From contig NZ_QFYS01000010.1 of the NCBI RefSeq assembly GCF_003254525.1, positions 1 to 64,000 of the forward strand: a stretch of 64,000 nt of DNA, given 5' to 3'. Positions within the stretch are counted from its first letter, which is position 1. Each line of letters starts with the position of its first letter. Positions 26,308 to 35,665 of the stretch are shown in pieces. The notes under the pieces are model-generated. The model searched no databases. It was not told the origin of the DNA and saw nothing but the letters and a program-made list of their open reading frames with translations. A program made the translations under genes and the position numbers. The stretch is from Phenylobacterium kunshanense. GTDB lineage: Bacteria; Pseudomonadota; Alphaproteobacteria; Caulobacterales; Caulobacteraceae.

Positions 26308-27483
26308 ATGACCGCTCGACTGCTCGCCTTGGCCCTCGGCGCCGCGTTGACCGCCGGCGCCGCCCAGGCCCAGACGGCCCATCCGAAGAACGACTACAGC
26401 AAGCCGGAAGCGTGGCTCTGCTGGCCGGGCAAGGCCGGCGACGCCTGCGCGATCGACCTGACCGCGACGGTCATCAACGCCGACGGCTCATCCAGGGTGG
26501 AAGCGTTCAAGGCCGACCCCAAGGCCCCGATCGACTGCTTCTACGTCTATCCCACCGTGTCCAACGATCCGGGCGTGGTCTCGGACATGACCGCCAACGC
26601 CGAAGAGCTGAACGTGGTGAAGCAGCAGCTCGCCCGCTTCGGCTCCAAGTGCCGTATCTTCGCGCCGATCTATCGGCAGTTCACCCTGACGGCCCTGCGC
26701 TCCATGACCATGGGCCAGCCGATGCCGGGCGCCATGGACCCCGCCGCGCGCCAGGTCGGGTATGGCGATGTGGTCGATGCGTGGAACCACTATCTCGCGA
26801 CCGAGAACAAGGGGCGCGGCGTGGTCCTGATCGGGCACTCTCAGGGTTCCGGCGTGCTGCAACGGGTGATCCCGGCCGAGATCGAAGGCAAGCCGATCCA
26901 GAAGCAGCTCATATCGGCGCTGATCCTCGGCTCCAACCTGCCGGTGGAAGCGGGCAAGGACACCGGCGCCTTCAAGACGATTCCGCTCTGCAAATCGTCA
27001 AGCCAGACGGGGTGCGCGATCAGCTACGTCACCTTCCGCGACACCGATCCGCCGCCGGCGAACAGCCGGTTCGGGAAGGTCGCTGCTCCCGGGATGCAGG
27101 CGGCCTGCACGAACCCCGCAGCGCTGGGCGGCGGCGCTGCGCCGCTGAAGGCCTACCTCTCCAATGGCATGAATATCGCCAGCTCGTCCGCCCCCACGCC
27201 CGAGTGGGTGAAGGGCAAGCCAAATCCGACCACGCCGTTCGTGGCGGTTCCCGGCCTGATCACGGCCCAGTGCGTCTCGAAGGACGGCTTCAGCTATCTG
27301 GAAGCCAAGGTGAACGCCGACCCCAGCGATCCGCGCACCGACATCATCGCCGGTGACGTGGTCGGCCCGGGAGGCGTCGTGGCGAAGGACTGGGGCCTGC
27401 ACCTCATCGACGCGAACATCGCCATGGGCGACCTGGTCGAGGTGGTCGGCCAGCAGGCGAAGGCCTATCTCGCGAAGAAGTAG
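26308..27483 (+). CDS. Secreted DUF3089 alpha/beta-hydrolase
   Basis: The 391-residue protein has a signal peptide (MTARLLALALGAALTAGAAQA) and the DUF3089 pattern, with D-C-F-Y-V-Y-P-T, then I-F-A-P-I-Y-R-Q, and the nucleophile elbow G-H-S-Q-G-S (near residue 175). Members are lipase- or lysophospholipase-like serine hydrolases; the substrate here is unknown. Several Cys pairs fit a periplasmic or extracellular location. It sits between gcd (divergent) and the DUF1328 gene (convergent) and ends before a perfect hairpin at 27490-27514. Confidence 0.82.
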   Translation: MTARLLALALGAALTAGAAQAQTAHPKNDYSKPEAWLCWPGKAGDACAIDLTATVINADGSSRVEAFKADPKAPIDCFYVYPTVSNDPGVVSDMTANAEELNVVKQQLARFGSKCRIFAPIYRQFTLTALRSMTMGQPMPGAMDPAARQVGYGDVVDAWNHYLATENKGRGVVLIGHSQGSGVLQRVIPAEIEGKPIQKQLISALILGSNLPVEAGKDTGAFKTIPLCKSSSQTGCAISYVTFRDTDPPPANSRFGKVAAPGMQAACTNPAALGGGAAPLKAYLSNGMNIASSSAPTPEWVKGKPNPTTPFVAVPGLITAQCVSKDGFSYLEAKVNADPSDPRTDIIAGDVVGPGGVVAKDWGLHLIDANIAMGDLVEVVGQQAKAYLAKK

Positions 27484-27489
27484 TCGGCG

Positions 27490-27514
27490 CCGGGCGGGGC
27501 CAGGCCCCGCCCGG
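27490..27514. terminator. Bidirectional hairpin terminator
   Basis: CCGGGCGGGGC (27490-27500) and GCCCCGCCCGG (27504-27514) form a perfect 11-bp stem with a 3-base loop between convergent stop codons. It lacks a T run. Confidence 0.65.
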
Positions 27515-27521
27515 TCCGAGC

Positions 27522-27701
27522 CTACCGGCCTGTAAGCTTCCGGCCGGCGAAGACGCCGAGGGCGAGGAACAGCAGGAAGCCGACGACGGCGACAAAGAAC
27601 AGCAGCTTGGCGATACCCGCCGCAGCGCCGGCGATGCCGCCGAAGCCCAGCGCGGCTGCCACGATCGCGACAATCGCGAAGATCAGGGCCCACTTCAGCA
27701 T
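27522..27701 (-). CDS. DUF1328 (UPF0391/YtjA-like) small membrane protein
   Basis: The gene encodes 59 residues starting [20 protein letters not shown], then a [12 protein letters not shown] block and a second hydrophobic helix ending V-F-A-G-R-K. This two-helix pattern with the G-[FI]-x-G-I-A-G-x-A-A-G-I-A-K signature defines DUF1328. The protein sits in the inner membrane; homologues are often stress or stationary-phase induced, but the function is not established. AAGGAGAG precedes the ATG by 5 bases. Confidence 0.9.
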   Translation of the reverse strand: MLKWALIFAIVAIVAAALGFGGIAGAAAGIAKLLFFVAVVGFLLFLALGVFAGRKLTGR

Positions 27702-27818
27702 GACGTCTCTCCTTGGGTCATGAACCTGAGCCGTCGAAACGCCGGGGCCGCCGGCCCGTTCCGGCGCGCACGATTCCTTGTTTCCCGTGGCGTCACGCCT
27801 GATCTATGACCGACTGAC

Positions 27819-29768
27819 ATGGCGAAGAACCCGGAAAGCCCCCTAGAGCCCTTCAAGCGCGCGCTGGCGCATGCCGCGCGGTCGCTGGCCGAGACGCCCG
27901 ACCTGGAGATCGTCTACTCGGGCGAGGGTCCGCAGCTTTCCGGCAACCGGGCCGTCCTGCCTCACCCGCCGCGCGACCTGACGCCGGAGGATGCCGCCCG
28001 CATCCGCGGCCTCGCCGACCAGATGGCTTTGCGGATCGCGCACCACGACCCGGCGGCGCATTCGAAGACCCGGCCGCACTCGGGCCCCGGCCAGCCGATC
28101 TATGACGCCCTGGAACAGGCCCGGATCGAGGCCATCGGCGCCAACGCCATGGGCGGCGTGCGCGAGAACCTCAAGGCCGTGATGAACCACGCCTGGCAGC
28201 GCAAGGCGTTCAACGAGGTCGAGGCCCTGGCCAACCCGCCGCTGGCAGACGTGGTCAGCCTGATGGTTCGCGAACGGCTGACCGGCGAGCCGCCGCCGCC
28301 GATGGCCCGCGCGCTGGTCGACCTGTTCCGGGCGGACGTCGAGGCCAAGGCGGGCGGGGACCTCGACCGGCTGGTCGAGGCCGTCGACGATCAGAAGGCC
28401 TACGCCCGGATCGCCCGAACGATCATCCGCGACCTCTCCATGGGCGACGACCTGTCGGACGCGCCCGAGCAGCCGGACGAGGACCAGGAGGGCGGCGAAG
28501 AAGGCGAGCCCGAAGAGTCCAACCAGGACGACGACAGCGACGGCGAGGCCCAGTCCCCGCAGCAGTCGGCCATGGACGAGGACGAGACCACGGCGCGCGA
28601 GGCCGAGGACGCCGACAGCCAAATGATGCAGTCGGAGCAGGACCCCGACGCCGAGGACACCGACGAGCCGCCCGACATGGGCGAGGGCGAACAGCCGGCC
28701 CGGCCAGATCCGTCGGGCGACAACCGCGCCGTGACCTACAAGGTCTTCACCACCGCCCACGACGAGATCGTGGCCGCCGAGGAGCTATGCGATCCCGAGG
28801 AGCTGACGCGGCTGCGCGCCTACCTCGACCAGCAGCTCGCCTCGGTCTCGAATGTCGTTTCGCGTCTCGCCAACCGCCTTCAGCGCAAGCTGATGGCTCA
28901 GCAGAATCGGTCGTGGACCTTCGATCTCGAGGAAGGGCTGCTGGACGTGGCCCGCCTGACGCGAGTGATCGTCGACCCCACCGCCTCGCTCGCCTTCAAG
29001 GAGGAAGACGACACCGAGTTCCGGGACACCGTCGTCACCATCCTGATCGACAACTCGGGCTCGATGCGCGGCCGCCCGATCATGGTCGCCGCGGTGTGCG
29101 CCGACATCCTGGCCCGCACGCTGGAGCGTTGCAGCGTGAAGACGGAGATTCTCGGCTTCACCACCCGCGCCTGGAAGGGCGGCTCGTCGCGCGAGGACTG
29201 GCTGAAGGCCGGCAAGCCCGCCCAGCCGGGCCGCCTGAACGACCTGCGTCACATCATCTACAAGGCCGCCGACGCGCCCTGGCGCCGGGCGCGGCGCAAT
29301 CTCGGCCTGATGATGCGCGAGGGGCTGCTCAAGGAAAACATCGACGGCGAGGCCCTGATGTGGGCGCACCAGCGCCTGATCGGCCGGCCCGAGCAGCGCC
29401 GGATTCTGCTGGTGATCTCGGATGGCGCGCCGGTGGACGACAGCACCCTGTCGGTGAATTCCGGCCACTACCTCGAGCGCCACCTCCGCGAGGTGATCGG
29501 CGAGATCGAGGGCAAGAGCCCGGTCCAGCTCATCGCCATCGGCATCGGGCATGACGTAACCCGCTACTACAAGAACGCCGTGACCATCGTGGACGTCGAG
29601 CAGCTCGCCGGCGCCATGGTCGAGCAGCTCGCCGACCTGTTCGACGAAGAGCCTCGCCGGGTGACGCGCAAGACGGCGGGCCTGCTGGCGCCGCCGCCGA
29701 ACACCCAAGGGCCCCAGGGGCCGGCCCGCGGCTCGACGTTCAAGGAAGTGCGGAAGGTCTCTGCGTGA
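27819..29768 (+). CDS. cobT: Cobaltochelatase subunit CobT
   Basis: The 649-residue protein has an N-terminal helical domain, a long strongly acidic linker (about 205-295, rich in Asp, Glu and Gln), and a C-terminal von Willebrand A domain with the MIDAS motif D-N-S-G-S (about residue 410) and V-I-S-D-G-A-P. This is the CobT layout that, with CobS, forms the ATP-driven chaperone for CobN. It lies on the same strand as cobS but 4.2 kb away. Its stop codon overlaps the GTG start of the next gene by 4 bases. Confidence 0.92.
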   Translation: MAKNPESPLEPFKRALAHAARSLAETPDLEIVYSGEGPQLSGNRAVLPHPPRDLTPEDAARIRGLADQMALRIAHHDPAAHSKTRPHSGPGQPIYDALEQARIEAIGANAMGGVRENLKAVMNHAWQRKAFNEVEALANPPLADVVSLMVRERLTGEPPPPMARALVDLFRADVEAKAGGDLDRLVEAVDDQKAYARIARTIIRDLSMGDDLSDAPEQPDEDQEGGEEGEPEESNQDDDSDGEAQSPQQSAMDEDETTAREAEDADSQMMQSEQDPDAEDTDEPPDMGEGEQPARPDPSGDNRAVTYKVFTTAHDEIVAAEELCDPEELTRLRAYLDQQLASVSNVVSRLANRLQRKLMAQQNRSWTFDLEEGLLDVARLTRVIVDPTASLAFKEEDDTEFRDTVVTILIDNSGSMRGRPIMVAAVCADILARTLERCSVKTEILGFTTRAWKGGSSREDWLKAGKPAQPGRLNDLRHIIYKAADAPWRRARRNLGLMMREGLLKENIDGEALMWAHQRLIGRPEQRRILLVISDGAPVDDSTLSVNSGHYLERHLREVIGEIEGKSPVQLIAIGIGHDVTRYYKNAVTIVDVEQLAGAMVEQLADLFDEEPRRVTRKTAGLLAPPPNTQGPQGPARGSTFKEVRKVSA

Positions 29769-30757
29769 GGCGGCTGGCGGGCCTCGCCGCCGTCGCCCTG
29801 TGGCTCACGGGCTGCGTCACCGCACCCGTCGCGCCGCTGCCAAAGGCGCCGGTTCCAGCCGGGCCGGCGATCGCGATCGAGACGACCCCCGCCGAACCCA
29901 CCCGGACCGCGTTCGGCGCCTTCGTCTTCGCGGGCGGCCTGGTGCTGACCTCGGCCCAGACGTCCCGGCTCCACGGCCTGTCGGACGTCGTGCTCGGCCC
30001 CGGCCGCACGCTTACCGCGGTCAGCGACTCGGGTGGCGACCTGGTCAGGATGCGGCTGGTCCTGGATCGCGCCGGCCGCCTGGCCGGCGTCGATCGCGCA
30101 ACATTGTCGGACCAGGTCAACGAGGCCGGGCGGCCCCTGGGCGGCCCGGAGGGCGATGCCGAGGGATTGGCGGTCCTGGCCAATGGCGACCGGCTGGTGA
30201 GCTTCGAGCAGGTTCCCCGCATCCTCCTCTACCCCGCCACGGGGGGACCGCCCCGGCGGGCGCCGGCGCCGACCGACATCAAGGGCGGCAATGACGGCAT
30301 GGAGGCGCTCGGCGCCGATCCCGACGCCGGCCCCGACGCCTATATCGTCGGCGAGGAATATACGGGACGGACGTGGACGTGCCGCGTCTCGGCCGCCTGC
30401 GCGCCTGGACCGACGATCCCGCTGACGGCTCCACAGGCGATCACCTCGGTCAAGCGGCTGTCGGGCGGCCGGACGGCCTGGCTGATCCGCGCGTTCCACT
30501 ATGTCGGCGCCTACAGCGTGCAGCGCGTGCGGATCCTGGACGGGAGCGGCGCCGTGGTGGACGAACTGGTGCTGGACAGTCGCGAGGTGAAGGATCGGCT
30601 CGCGCCAGGGTCCGCCTTCGTCGACAATTTCGAAAGCCTGGCGGCCGAGGAGCGGGCGGACGGCTCGGTGCGATTCTATCTGCTGTCCGACGACAATCTG
30701 GGCGCCAACGGCCAGCGCACCCTGCTGGTGGCGTTCGACTGGACGCCGTCCAGATAA
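29765..30757 (+). CDS. Lipoprotein, 'esterase-like activity of phytase' family
   Basis: The 330-residue protein begins with a lipoprotein signal (L-W-L-T-G-C lipobox, Cys near residue 18) and a Pro/Ala-rich linker, then the beta-propeller-like domain of the phytase-esterase family: [23 protein letters not shown] and D-N-F-E-S-L-A-A-E. It should be anchored in the envelope. Enzymatic activity is poorly defined for the family. It is coupled to cobT by a 4-base overlap (GTGA); this pairing recurs in related genomes as far as I recall, yet no functional link to B12 is known. Confidence 0.8.
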   Translation: MRRLAGLAAVALWLTGCVTAPVAPLPKAPVPAGPAIAIETTPAEPTRTAFGAFVFAGGLVLTSAQTSRLHGLSDVVLGPGRTLTAVSDSGGDLVRMRLVLDRAGRLAGVDRATLSDQVNEAGRPLGGPEGDAEGLAVLANGDRLVSFEQVPRILLYPATGGPPRRAPAPTDIKGGNDGMEALGADPDAGPDAYIVGEEYTGRTWTCRVSAACAPGPTIPLTAPQAITSVKRLSGGRTAWLIRAFHYVGAYSVQRVRILDGSGAVVDELVLDSREVKDRLAPGSAFVDNFESLAAEERADGSVRFYLLSDDNLGANGQRTLLVAFDWTPSR

Positions 30758-30771
30758 CGGGACGCCAAATG

Positions 30772-30795
30772 AAAAGGCCGCCCTCGCGGGCGGCC
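30772..30795 (-). terminator. Intrinsic terminator of rpmB
   Basis: GGCCGCCC (30776-30783) and GGGCGGCC (30788-30795) form an 8-bp stem with a 4-base loop. On the minus strand the stem is followed by TTTT (30775-30772), so it terminates rpmB and may also stop the convergent esterase transcript. Confidence 0.85.
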
Positions 30796-30821
30796 CTCTC
30801 GGAACGACACTCGTCGGGCGC

Positions 30822-31115
30822 TTAGGCGGCCTGCTCGGCGAGCTTGGCCTTCACCTGGCGCTTGATCTTGAGCGCGCGGGGCGACAGCACCTCGTCGCGG
30901 GCCTTCAGCAGGACGGGGTCAAGACCGCCCTTGAAGTCCAGCGTACGCAGCGCCGCATTCGTGATGCGCAGGCTGAACGACTGACCCAGCGCTTCCGACT
31001 GGACCGTCGTGGACACCAGGTTCGGCATGAACCGGCGCTTGGTCTTGATGTTCGAGTGGCTCACGTTGTGACCGACCATCGGCCCGACACCCGTGAGTTC
31101 GCAACGACGCGACAT
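30822..31115 (-). CDS. rpmB: 50S ribosomal protein L28
   Basis: The 97-residue product has the L28 N-terminus (M-S-R-R-C-E-L-T-G), the conserved V-S-H-S-N-I-K-T-K-R-R-F block and a basic C-terminus. Length is normal. The N-terminal Cys is single, so this is the zinc-free form. A sigma-70-type promoter is visible at 31179-31207 and an intrinsic terminator follows. The remaining 285 bases up to the next gene hold no other recognised feature. Confidence 0.96.
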   Translation of the reverse strand: MSRRCELTGVGPMVGHNVSHSNIKTKRRFMPNLVSTTVQSEALGQSFSLRITNAALRTLDFKGGLDPVLLKARDEVLSPRALKIKRQVKAKLAEQAA

Positions 31116-31178
31116 GGCGAGATAACCTTCGCAATAAATCTGGGACGCGACGGGCCAGGACCCGCGCGAAGAGCGGGC

Positions 31179-31207
31179 GATGTAGAGGAACCACCCCGCC
31201 CCGTCAA
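31179..31207 (-). promoter_or_regulatory. Sigma-70-type promoter of rpmB
   Basis: On the minus strand TTGACG (31207-31202) and TACATC (31184-31179) are separated by exactly 17 bases, giving a leader of roughly 55-60 bases before the rpmB ATG. Confidence 0.55.
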
Positions 31208-31400
31208 GGTGACCTGGCGCATCGCTCGATCCATCGCGCCCGCGCGCGACGCTTCGTTGTGCCTCGAAGCAAATCAGCTACAATATCTCGTAGGGAACAG
31301 AAGCTGAATCGCTGGGTGTCAGCGATTCGGTCACGATTCGTTTTGCGCGCGTTCCTGCACATCAACATTCGCGCCTTGGGCTCTGCTGTCGGAGGTCCGC

Positions 31401-32209
31401 ATGTCGTCTCCAGAAGAGAAGCGCGCGCGATTCCGCGCCCTGCACGAGACCGGTTGTTTCGTGATCCCCAACCCGTGGGACGCCGGCAGCGCGCGAATGC
31501 TGCAGACCCTGGGCTTTCCGGCGCTGGCGAGCACCAGTTCAGGCATGGCCTGGGCCAGCGGCCGGCTGGACAACGAGGTCCCGCTGGAAGACTCCCTCCA
31601 CCATCTGTCGATGCTGGCCAGCGCGGTCGACCTGCCGATCAACGCCGATTTCGAGAACGGCTATGCGGACGCCCCCGAAGATGTCGCAGCCAACGTCCGC
31701 CGCGCGCTCGGGACCGGGATCGCCGGCCTTTCGATCGAAGACATGAGCCAGGACGCCGGTAAGCCGCTCTACGAGACGGCCGTGGCGGTCGAGCGCGTCC
31801 GGGCCGCGGCCGAGGTCGCGCGAGAGACCGGCGCAGTGCTGGTGGGACGGGCGGAGGGTCTGTTGGTCGGCCAGATGGATGTTGGACAGACGTTGGACCG
31901 GCTCGTGGCCCTCGCCGAGGCAGGCGCGGATTGCCTCTACGCGCCAGGGCTTCGAACTGCCGACGACATCGCCGCGGCCGTGCGTGCGGTGGCCCCAAGC
32001 CGCTGAACGTCCTGATGTGGGCGCCCGGCCTGCCGGTGGCGCAGCTCGCTGATCTGGGCGTGCGCCGGATCAGCCTGGGCGGGGCGCTCGCCCGGGCGGC
32101 CTGGGGCGGATTCCTCCGGGCCGCCCAGGAGATCGCCGACGCAGGGACGTTCGACAGTCTCGGCGAGGCTGCCACGGGCGCCCAGCTCAAGGCGCTGCTG
32201 ACGCCTTAG
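31401..32209 (+). pseudogene. Isocitrate lyase/PEP mutase family gene with a -1 frameshift
   Basis: The first 201 residues read as a PEP-mutase/isocitrate-lyase-superfamily protein (P-N-P-W-D-A-G-S-A-R, N-A-D-F-E-N-G-Y, G-I-S-I-E-D equivalent G-L-S-I-E-D, V-G-R-A-E), then stop at 32006. The family's C-terminal part (P-L-N-V-L-M-W ... V-R-R-I-S-L-G-G-A-L-A-R-A-A-W-G) follows at once in another frame and ends at 32209. Restoring one C in the CCCC run at 31993-31996 gives the expected A-V-A-P-K-P-L-N. It is either a recent inactivating deletion or a homopolymer sequencing error. The enzyme would act on a C-C or C-P bond of a small oxo acid. Confidence 0.8.
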
Positions 32210-32898
32210 TCGGCCGCTATCTCGACCGGCTGGTACTGCGCTGTGATCACCTTGGCGGCGTCGATGCGCACGCCGCGCCGGTCGATGATCTCCAGGTGCA
32301 CATGATCGGTCATGCCGCCGGGGTACATGCGCTGGAGCGACTTGGCGGTGCCAATAGGGCGGCCCATGGCGACCGGCTGGCCGACCTCAACCTTGGGATT
32401 CACATAGAACACCCGTGCTGCGATCCGCAGGGCGGGATTGGTGATCTCGATGAACCGCAGGTTCGGCGCGTCGGCGTAGGCGTAGCCAATCTTCGTCACA
32501 TAGCCCGAGATCGGCGCACGGACGGCCTGGCCGGCCCTGGCCGCGTAGTCGACGCCCTCGTGCCGACGCGCACCGCCGTCCCTCCGAGCGCCGAACTCGC
32601 CCTCGCCGTAGGCGTCGATGCTCCGCGGTTGGTGGCCTGTGGGATTGGCGAAATCGCCGCGTCCGTCGCCGTCGAGATCCTTTCCGACCCAGACAAGCTC
32701 GTAGGTCAACTCCTCGACCGGGGGCGCGACCGTCTCCGCCGCGCGCTGGACGGCCGTGCCCATCACCGCCCGGCTGACCGGTTGGCTGAACGGCGCAGCG
32801 GCGGCCGCCGTCGCCGCCACGAGGCCGGCGACTGTGAGGATGGCGAGGGGCCGCTGCTCGGCCAGCTCGCGAAGACGCATACGAAACCCCGACGTCAT
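32206..32898 (-). CDS. M23 family metallopeptidase (peptidoglycan endopeptidase-like)
   Basis: The 230-residue protein has one N-terminal membrane helix (about 20-38), a short linker and a lysostaphin-type M23 domain. Zinc ligands are visible: His and Asp in R-R-H-E-G-V-D-Y and the C-terminal H-V-H-L-E. A D-L-D-G-D-G-R-G-D-F stretch before the domain resembles a calcium-binding loop. It should act on peptidoglycan in the periplasm. The stop codon overlaps that of the frameshifted gene (TTAG). Confidence 0.85.
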   Translation of the reverse strand: MTSGFRMRLRELAEQRPLAILTVAGLVAATAAAAAPFSQPVSRAVMGTAVQRAAETVAPPVEELTYELVWVGKDLDGDGRGDFANPTGHQPRSIDAYGEGEFGARRDGGARRHEGVDYAARAGQAVRAPISGYVTKIGYAYADAPNLRFIEITNPALRIAARVFYVNPKVEVGQPVAMGRPIGTAKSLQRMYPGGMTDHVHLEIIDRRGVRIDAAKVITAQYQPVEIAAD

Positions 32899-33112
32899 CA
32901 GGACCCTTACTCAAAGATGCGCCTTCGCCGGACGGATCGCCGGCTTCAAGGCGGATTGACTGAGGCGCCGCTACCGGGAGGGGGGCGCGGCGAGATGTGG
33001 TCCTTTGGCTGCGGACCGGGGCAGGAAATAGGCGCCGAGGGTTAATCCCCCATGTGGCGGTTTGACGCCCGGGCGAAAAATATCGCCGTTGCGCGACTTT
33101 GCCGCATGCGTT

Positions 33113-33130
33113 ACTAACCGGCTGGTCAGT
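33113..33130. promoter_or_regulatory. Probable TetR-type operator
   Basis: ACTAACCGGCTGGTCAGT is an imperfect palindrome with 14 of 18 positions symmetric, matching the ACTNACC-x-GGTNAGT style of operators bound by AcrR/TetR regulators of efflux genes. It lies 20 bases before the tetR start, suggesting autorepression of the whole operon. Confidence 0.65.
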
Positions 33131-33150
33131 TACTTAAGAAGGGTCGCGCC

Positions 33151-33789
33151 ATGGATGGCGGTGAGCCGAAATTCCGCCGGCGCAAAGACGAACGGCCGGC
33201 CGAGATCGTCGAGGCTGCGCTCGCGGTGTTTGCGGAGAAAGGCTTCGCGGCCGCGAAACTGGACGAGATCGCGCGGCGAGCCGGCATGTCGAAGGGCGCG
33301 GTGTATCTCTACTTCGAGACCAAGGAGGAGATCTTCCGGGCGGTGGTGGTCCGGGCGATCGCCCCCAACGTCGCGGCCGTCAAAGCCATGATCTCTACGC
33401 ATCCGGGCCCCCTGCCCGACCTGCTGCGCGGGGTGGCGAGGCATGTGGCGGGGGTGATCGAGACGACCCCGATCGGGGCCGTGCTCAAGATGGTGGTGGG
33501 CGAGGCGCGGAATTTCCCCGAGCTTGCCCGGGTCTGGCACGATGAACTGGTGGCCCAGGCGCTGGGGGCCCTTACCGACGCAATCGCAGGCGCCCAGGCG
33601 CGTGGCGAAGTCCGGCCCGGCGATCCCCGCGCCTACGCCCTGCAGCTCATCTCGCCGATCCTGGTCGCCGTGCTTTGGCGCGAGACCTTCGTTCCCGTGG
33701 GCGCCCAGGGCTTCGATGTCCGCGCCCTGATGGCCCAGCACATCGACACCATCCTCCACGGCATGGCGCTGGAAGGAGCCCGATCTTGA
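33151..33789 (+). CDS. TetR/AcrR family transcriptional regulator
   Basis: The 212-residue protein has the TetR helix-turn-helix near its N-terminus (A-A-L-A-V-F-A-E-K-G-F-A-A-A-K-L, then I-A-R-R-A-G-M-S-K-G-A-V-Y-L-Y-F-x-T-K-E-E) and a helical ligand-binding C-terminal domain. It is the first gene of a four-gene operon encoding a HlyD-type adaptor and an ABC exporter, like the E. coli cecR-ybhGFSR arrangement, and probably represses it until a toxic compound binds. Confidence 0.9.
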   Translation: MDGGEPKFRRRKDERPAEIVEAALAVFAEKGFAAAKLDEIARRAGMSKGAVYLYFETKEEIFRAVVVRAIAPNVAAVKAMISTHPGPLPDLLRGVARHVAGVIETTPIGAVLKMVVGEARNFPELARVWHDELVAQALGALTDAIAGAQARGEVRPGDPRAYALQLISPILVAVLWRETFVPVGAQGFDVRALMAQHIDTILHGMALEGARS

Positions 33790-34751
33790 AACGCCAGCGT
33801 CTTCTGATCGCCGGCCTGGCCGCCGCTGCGGCCGCGATCGTCGGCGTGCTGGTGGGCCTGCCACGCCTGGCTGAGCCGCATGCGCTGTCCGGCTATGTGG
33901 AAGGCGAGGCGCTCTACCTCGCCGCGCCCGTGTCAGGGACGGTGCGCGCCGTTCACGTGACGCGGGGCCAGGAGGTCGCCGCGGGGCAGTCCTTGTTCGT
34001 GGTCGATCCCGCCCAGCTCCGCGCTCAGTACGACCAGGCTTCGGCCGAGGCCGCCGCGGCCGCCGCCCAGGCTGACGACGCCCGCAAGGGACAGCGTCCG
34101 GCGGAGCTGGCGGTCTACGAGGCCAACATCACCGCCGCCGAGTCGCACACTCGCGACGCTCAGGCTGACCTGCGCCGGATTCAGCCCCTGGTGCGCCAGG
34201 GCTGGTATGCGCCCTCGCGGCTCGACGATGCCCGCGCTGCGGCCGAGACCGCCGAGGCCCAGCTCCGCGCGGCCCGGCGACAGCGCGACGCCGCAGCTCT
34301 CGGCGCCCGCGACGACCAGGTCCGCGCCGCCGACGCCCGACTGGTCCAGGCGCGAGCCGCCGCTGCGGGCGCGAGCGCCCGCCTGATGGACGTGGCGCCC
34401 ATCGCGCCGACCCGGGCTCGGGTCGAGGACGTCTTTTTCCACGCCGGCGAATGGGCGCCGGCGAACCAGCCGATCCTGTCCCTGTTGCCGGATGACCGGA
34501 TCAAGCTGCGCTTCTTCGTGCCGGCGCAGGATCTCTCGGCCTATCGTGTCGGCCGCGCGGTCCGCTTCGCGTGCGACGGCTGCCCGAAGGGGCTTACGGC
34601 CCGGATCGACTTCATCAGCCCGCGCCCGGAGTTCACGCCGCCGGTGATCTACAGCCGCGAGGCCCGCGATCGGCTGGTCTATCTGGTTGAGGCGCGGCCG
34701 ACGGCGCGGCTCAATCCTGGCCAGCCCGTGGACGTGGAACCGCTGACGTGA
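33786..34751 (+). CDS. HlyD-family periplasmic adaptor (membrane fusion protein)
   Basis: The 321-residue adaptor has one N-terminal membrane anchor (about 5-28), a biotinyl-lipoyl-like half-motif (L-A-A-P-V-S-G-T-V), a long Ala-rich coiled coil (about 75-210), and a second lipoyl half (A-P-I-A-P-T-R-A-R-V-E-D-V-F). It should bridge the ABC exporter to an outer-membrane channel. Translation starts at TTG 33786, overlapping the tetR stop by 4 bases (TTGA), with AGGAG 7 bases upstream. The equivalent E. coli protein is YbhG. Confidence 0.88.
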   Translation: MKRQRLLIAGLAAAAAAIVGVLVGLPRLAEPHALSGYVEGEALYLAAPVSGTVRAVHVTRGQEVAAGQSLFVVDPAQLRAQYDQASAEAAAAAAQADDARKGQRPAELAVYEANITAAESHTRDAQADLRRIQPLVRQGWYAPSRLDDARAAAETAEAQLRAARRQRDAAALGARDDQVRAADARLVQARAAAAGASARLMDVAPIAPTRARVEDVFFHAGEWAPANQPILSLLPDDRIKLRFFVPAQDLSAYRVGRAVRFACDGCPKGLTARIDFISPRPEFTPPVIYSREARDRLVYLVEARPTARLNPGQPVDVEPLT

Positions 34752-35665
34752 CCCTCGCCATCGACGTCCGCGGCCTGAACAAGTCCTTCGGCGACAAGCA
34801 TGTGGTCAACGACGTCTCGATCCAGGTGGAGGAAGGCCGCATCTGCGGCTTCCTGGGGCCCAACGGCTCGGGCAAGACCACCACGCTGCGAATGCTGTGC
34901 GGCCTCCTGACTCCGGACTCCGGCGAGGGTCGCGCCCTGGGGTTCGACATCATCCACGAGGCCGACGCCGTGAAGCTGCGCACCGGCTACATGACCCAGA
35001 GGTTCTCGCTCTACGAAGACCTGACGATCGTCGAGAACCTGCAGTTCACGGCCCGGGTCTATGGCCTGGACCGTCGACGCGAACGCGTGGACGCGGCGCT
35101 GGAACGCCTGGGCCTGTCGTCCCGCCGCCACCAGCTCGCGGGCACGCTCTCCGGCGGCTGGAAGCAGCGGCTGGCCCTGGCCGCCGCCACCCTGCACGAG
35201 CCCCGCCTGCTGCTGCTGGACGAACCCACCGCCGGCGTCGACCCCAAGGCCCGCCGCACGTTCTGGGACGAGATCCACGCCCTGGCGGCCGACGGCCTGA
35301 CCGTCCTGGTCTCCACCCACTACATGGACGAGGCCGAGCGCTGCCACGAGATCGCTTACATCAGCTACGGCCGGCTGATGGCGCGCGGAACCGCGGCCGA
35401 GGTGATCGCGGCCTCGGGCCTGGTGACCCTGCATGGCGAAGGGCCCGACGCGGACAGGCTGGCCCAGGCGCTGGCGCGGGTCCCTGGCGTGGAGACCGCG
35501 GCCGCGTTCGGCGCGGCGATTCATGTCAGCGGCGCCGACAAGGTCGCCCTGGAAGCCGCGGTCGCGCCCTACCGCGATCGAGGTTACCTCTGGCGCGAGG
35601 TGACACCGACGCTGGAAGACGTGTTCATCCAGCTCATGGGCAAGAGCCAGGACAACGTGCAGTGA
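34748..35665 (+). CDS. ABC transporter ATP-binding protein
   Basis: The 305-residue ATPase has Walker A (G-P-N-G-S-G-K-T-T), the signature L-S-G-G-W-K-Q-R, Walker B (L-L-L-L-D-E-P-T-A-G-V-D) and the switch His (V-S-T-H-Y-M-D-E-A-E). The last 70 residues form the extra domain typical of drug/ABC-2-type exporters. E. coli YbhF carries two such domains; this one carries a single domain. It is coupled by 4-base overlaps on both sides (GTG start at 34748). Confidence 0.92.
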   Translation: MTLAIDVRGLNKSFGDKHVVNDVSIQVEEGRICGFLGPNGSGKTTTLRMLCGLLTPDSGEGRALGFDIIHEADAVKLRTGYMTQRFSLYEDLTIVENLQFTARVYGLDRRRERVDAALERLGLSSRRHQLAGTLSGGWKQRLALAAATLHEPRLLLLDEPTAGVDPKARRTFWDEIHALAADGLTVLVSTHYMDEAERCHEIAYISYGRLMARGTAAEVIAASGLVTLHGEGPDADRLAQALARVPGVETAAAFGAAIHVSGADKVALEAAVAPYRDRGYLWREVTPTLEDVFIQLMGKSQDNVQ

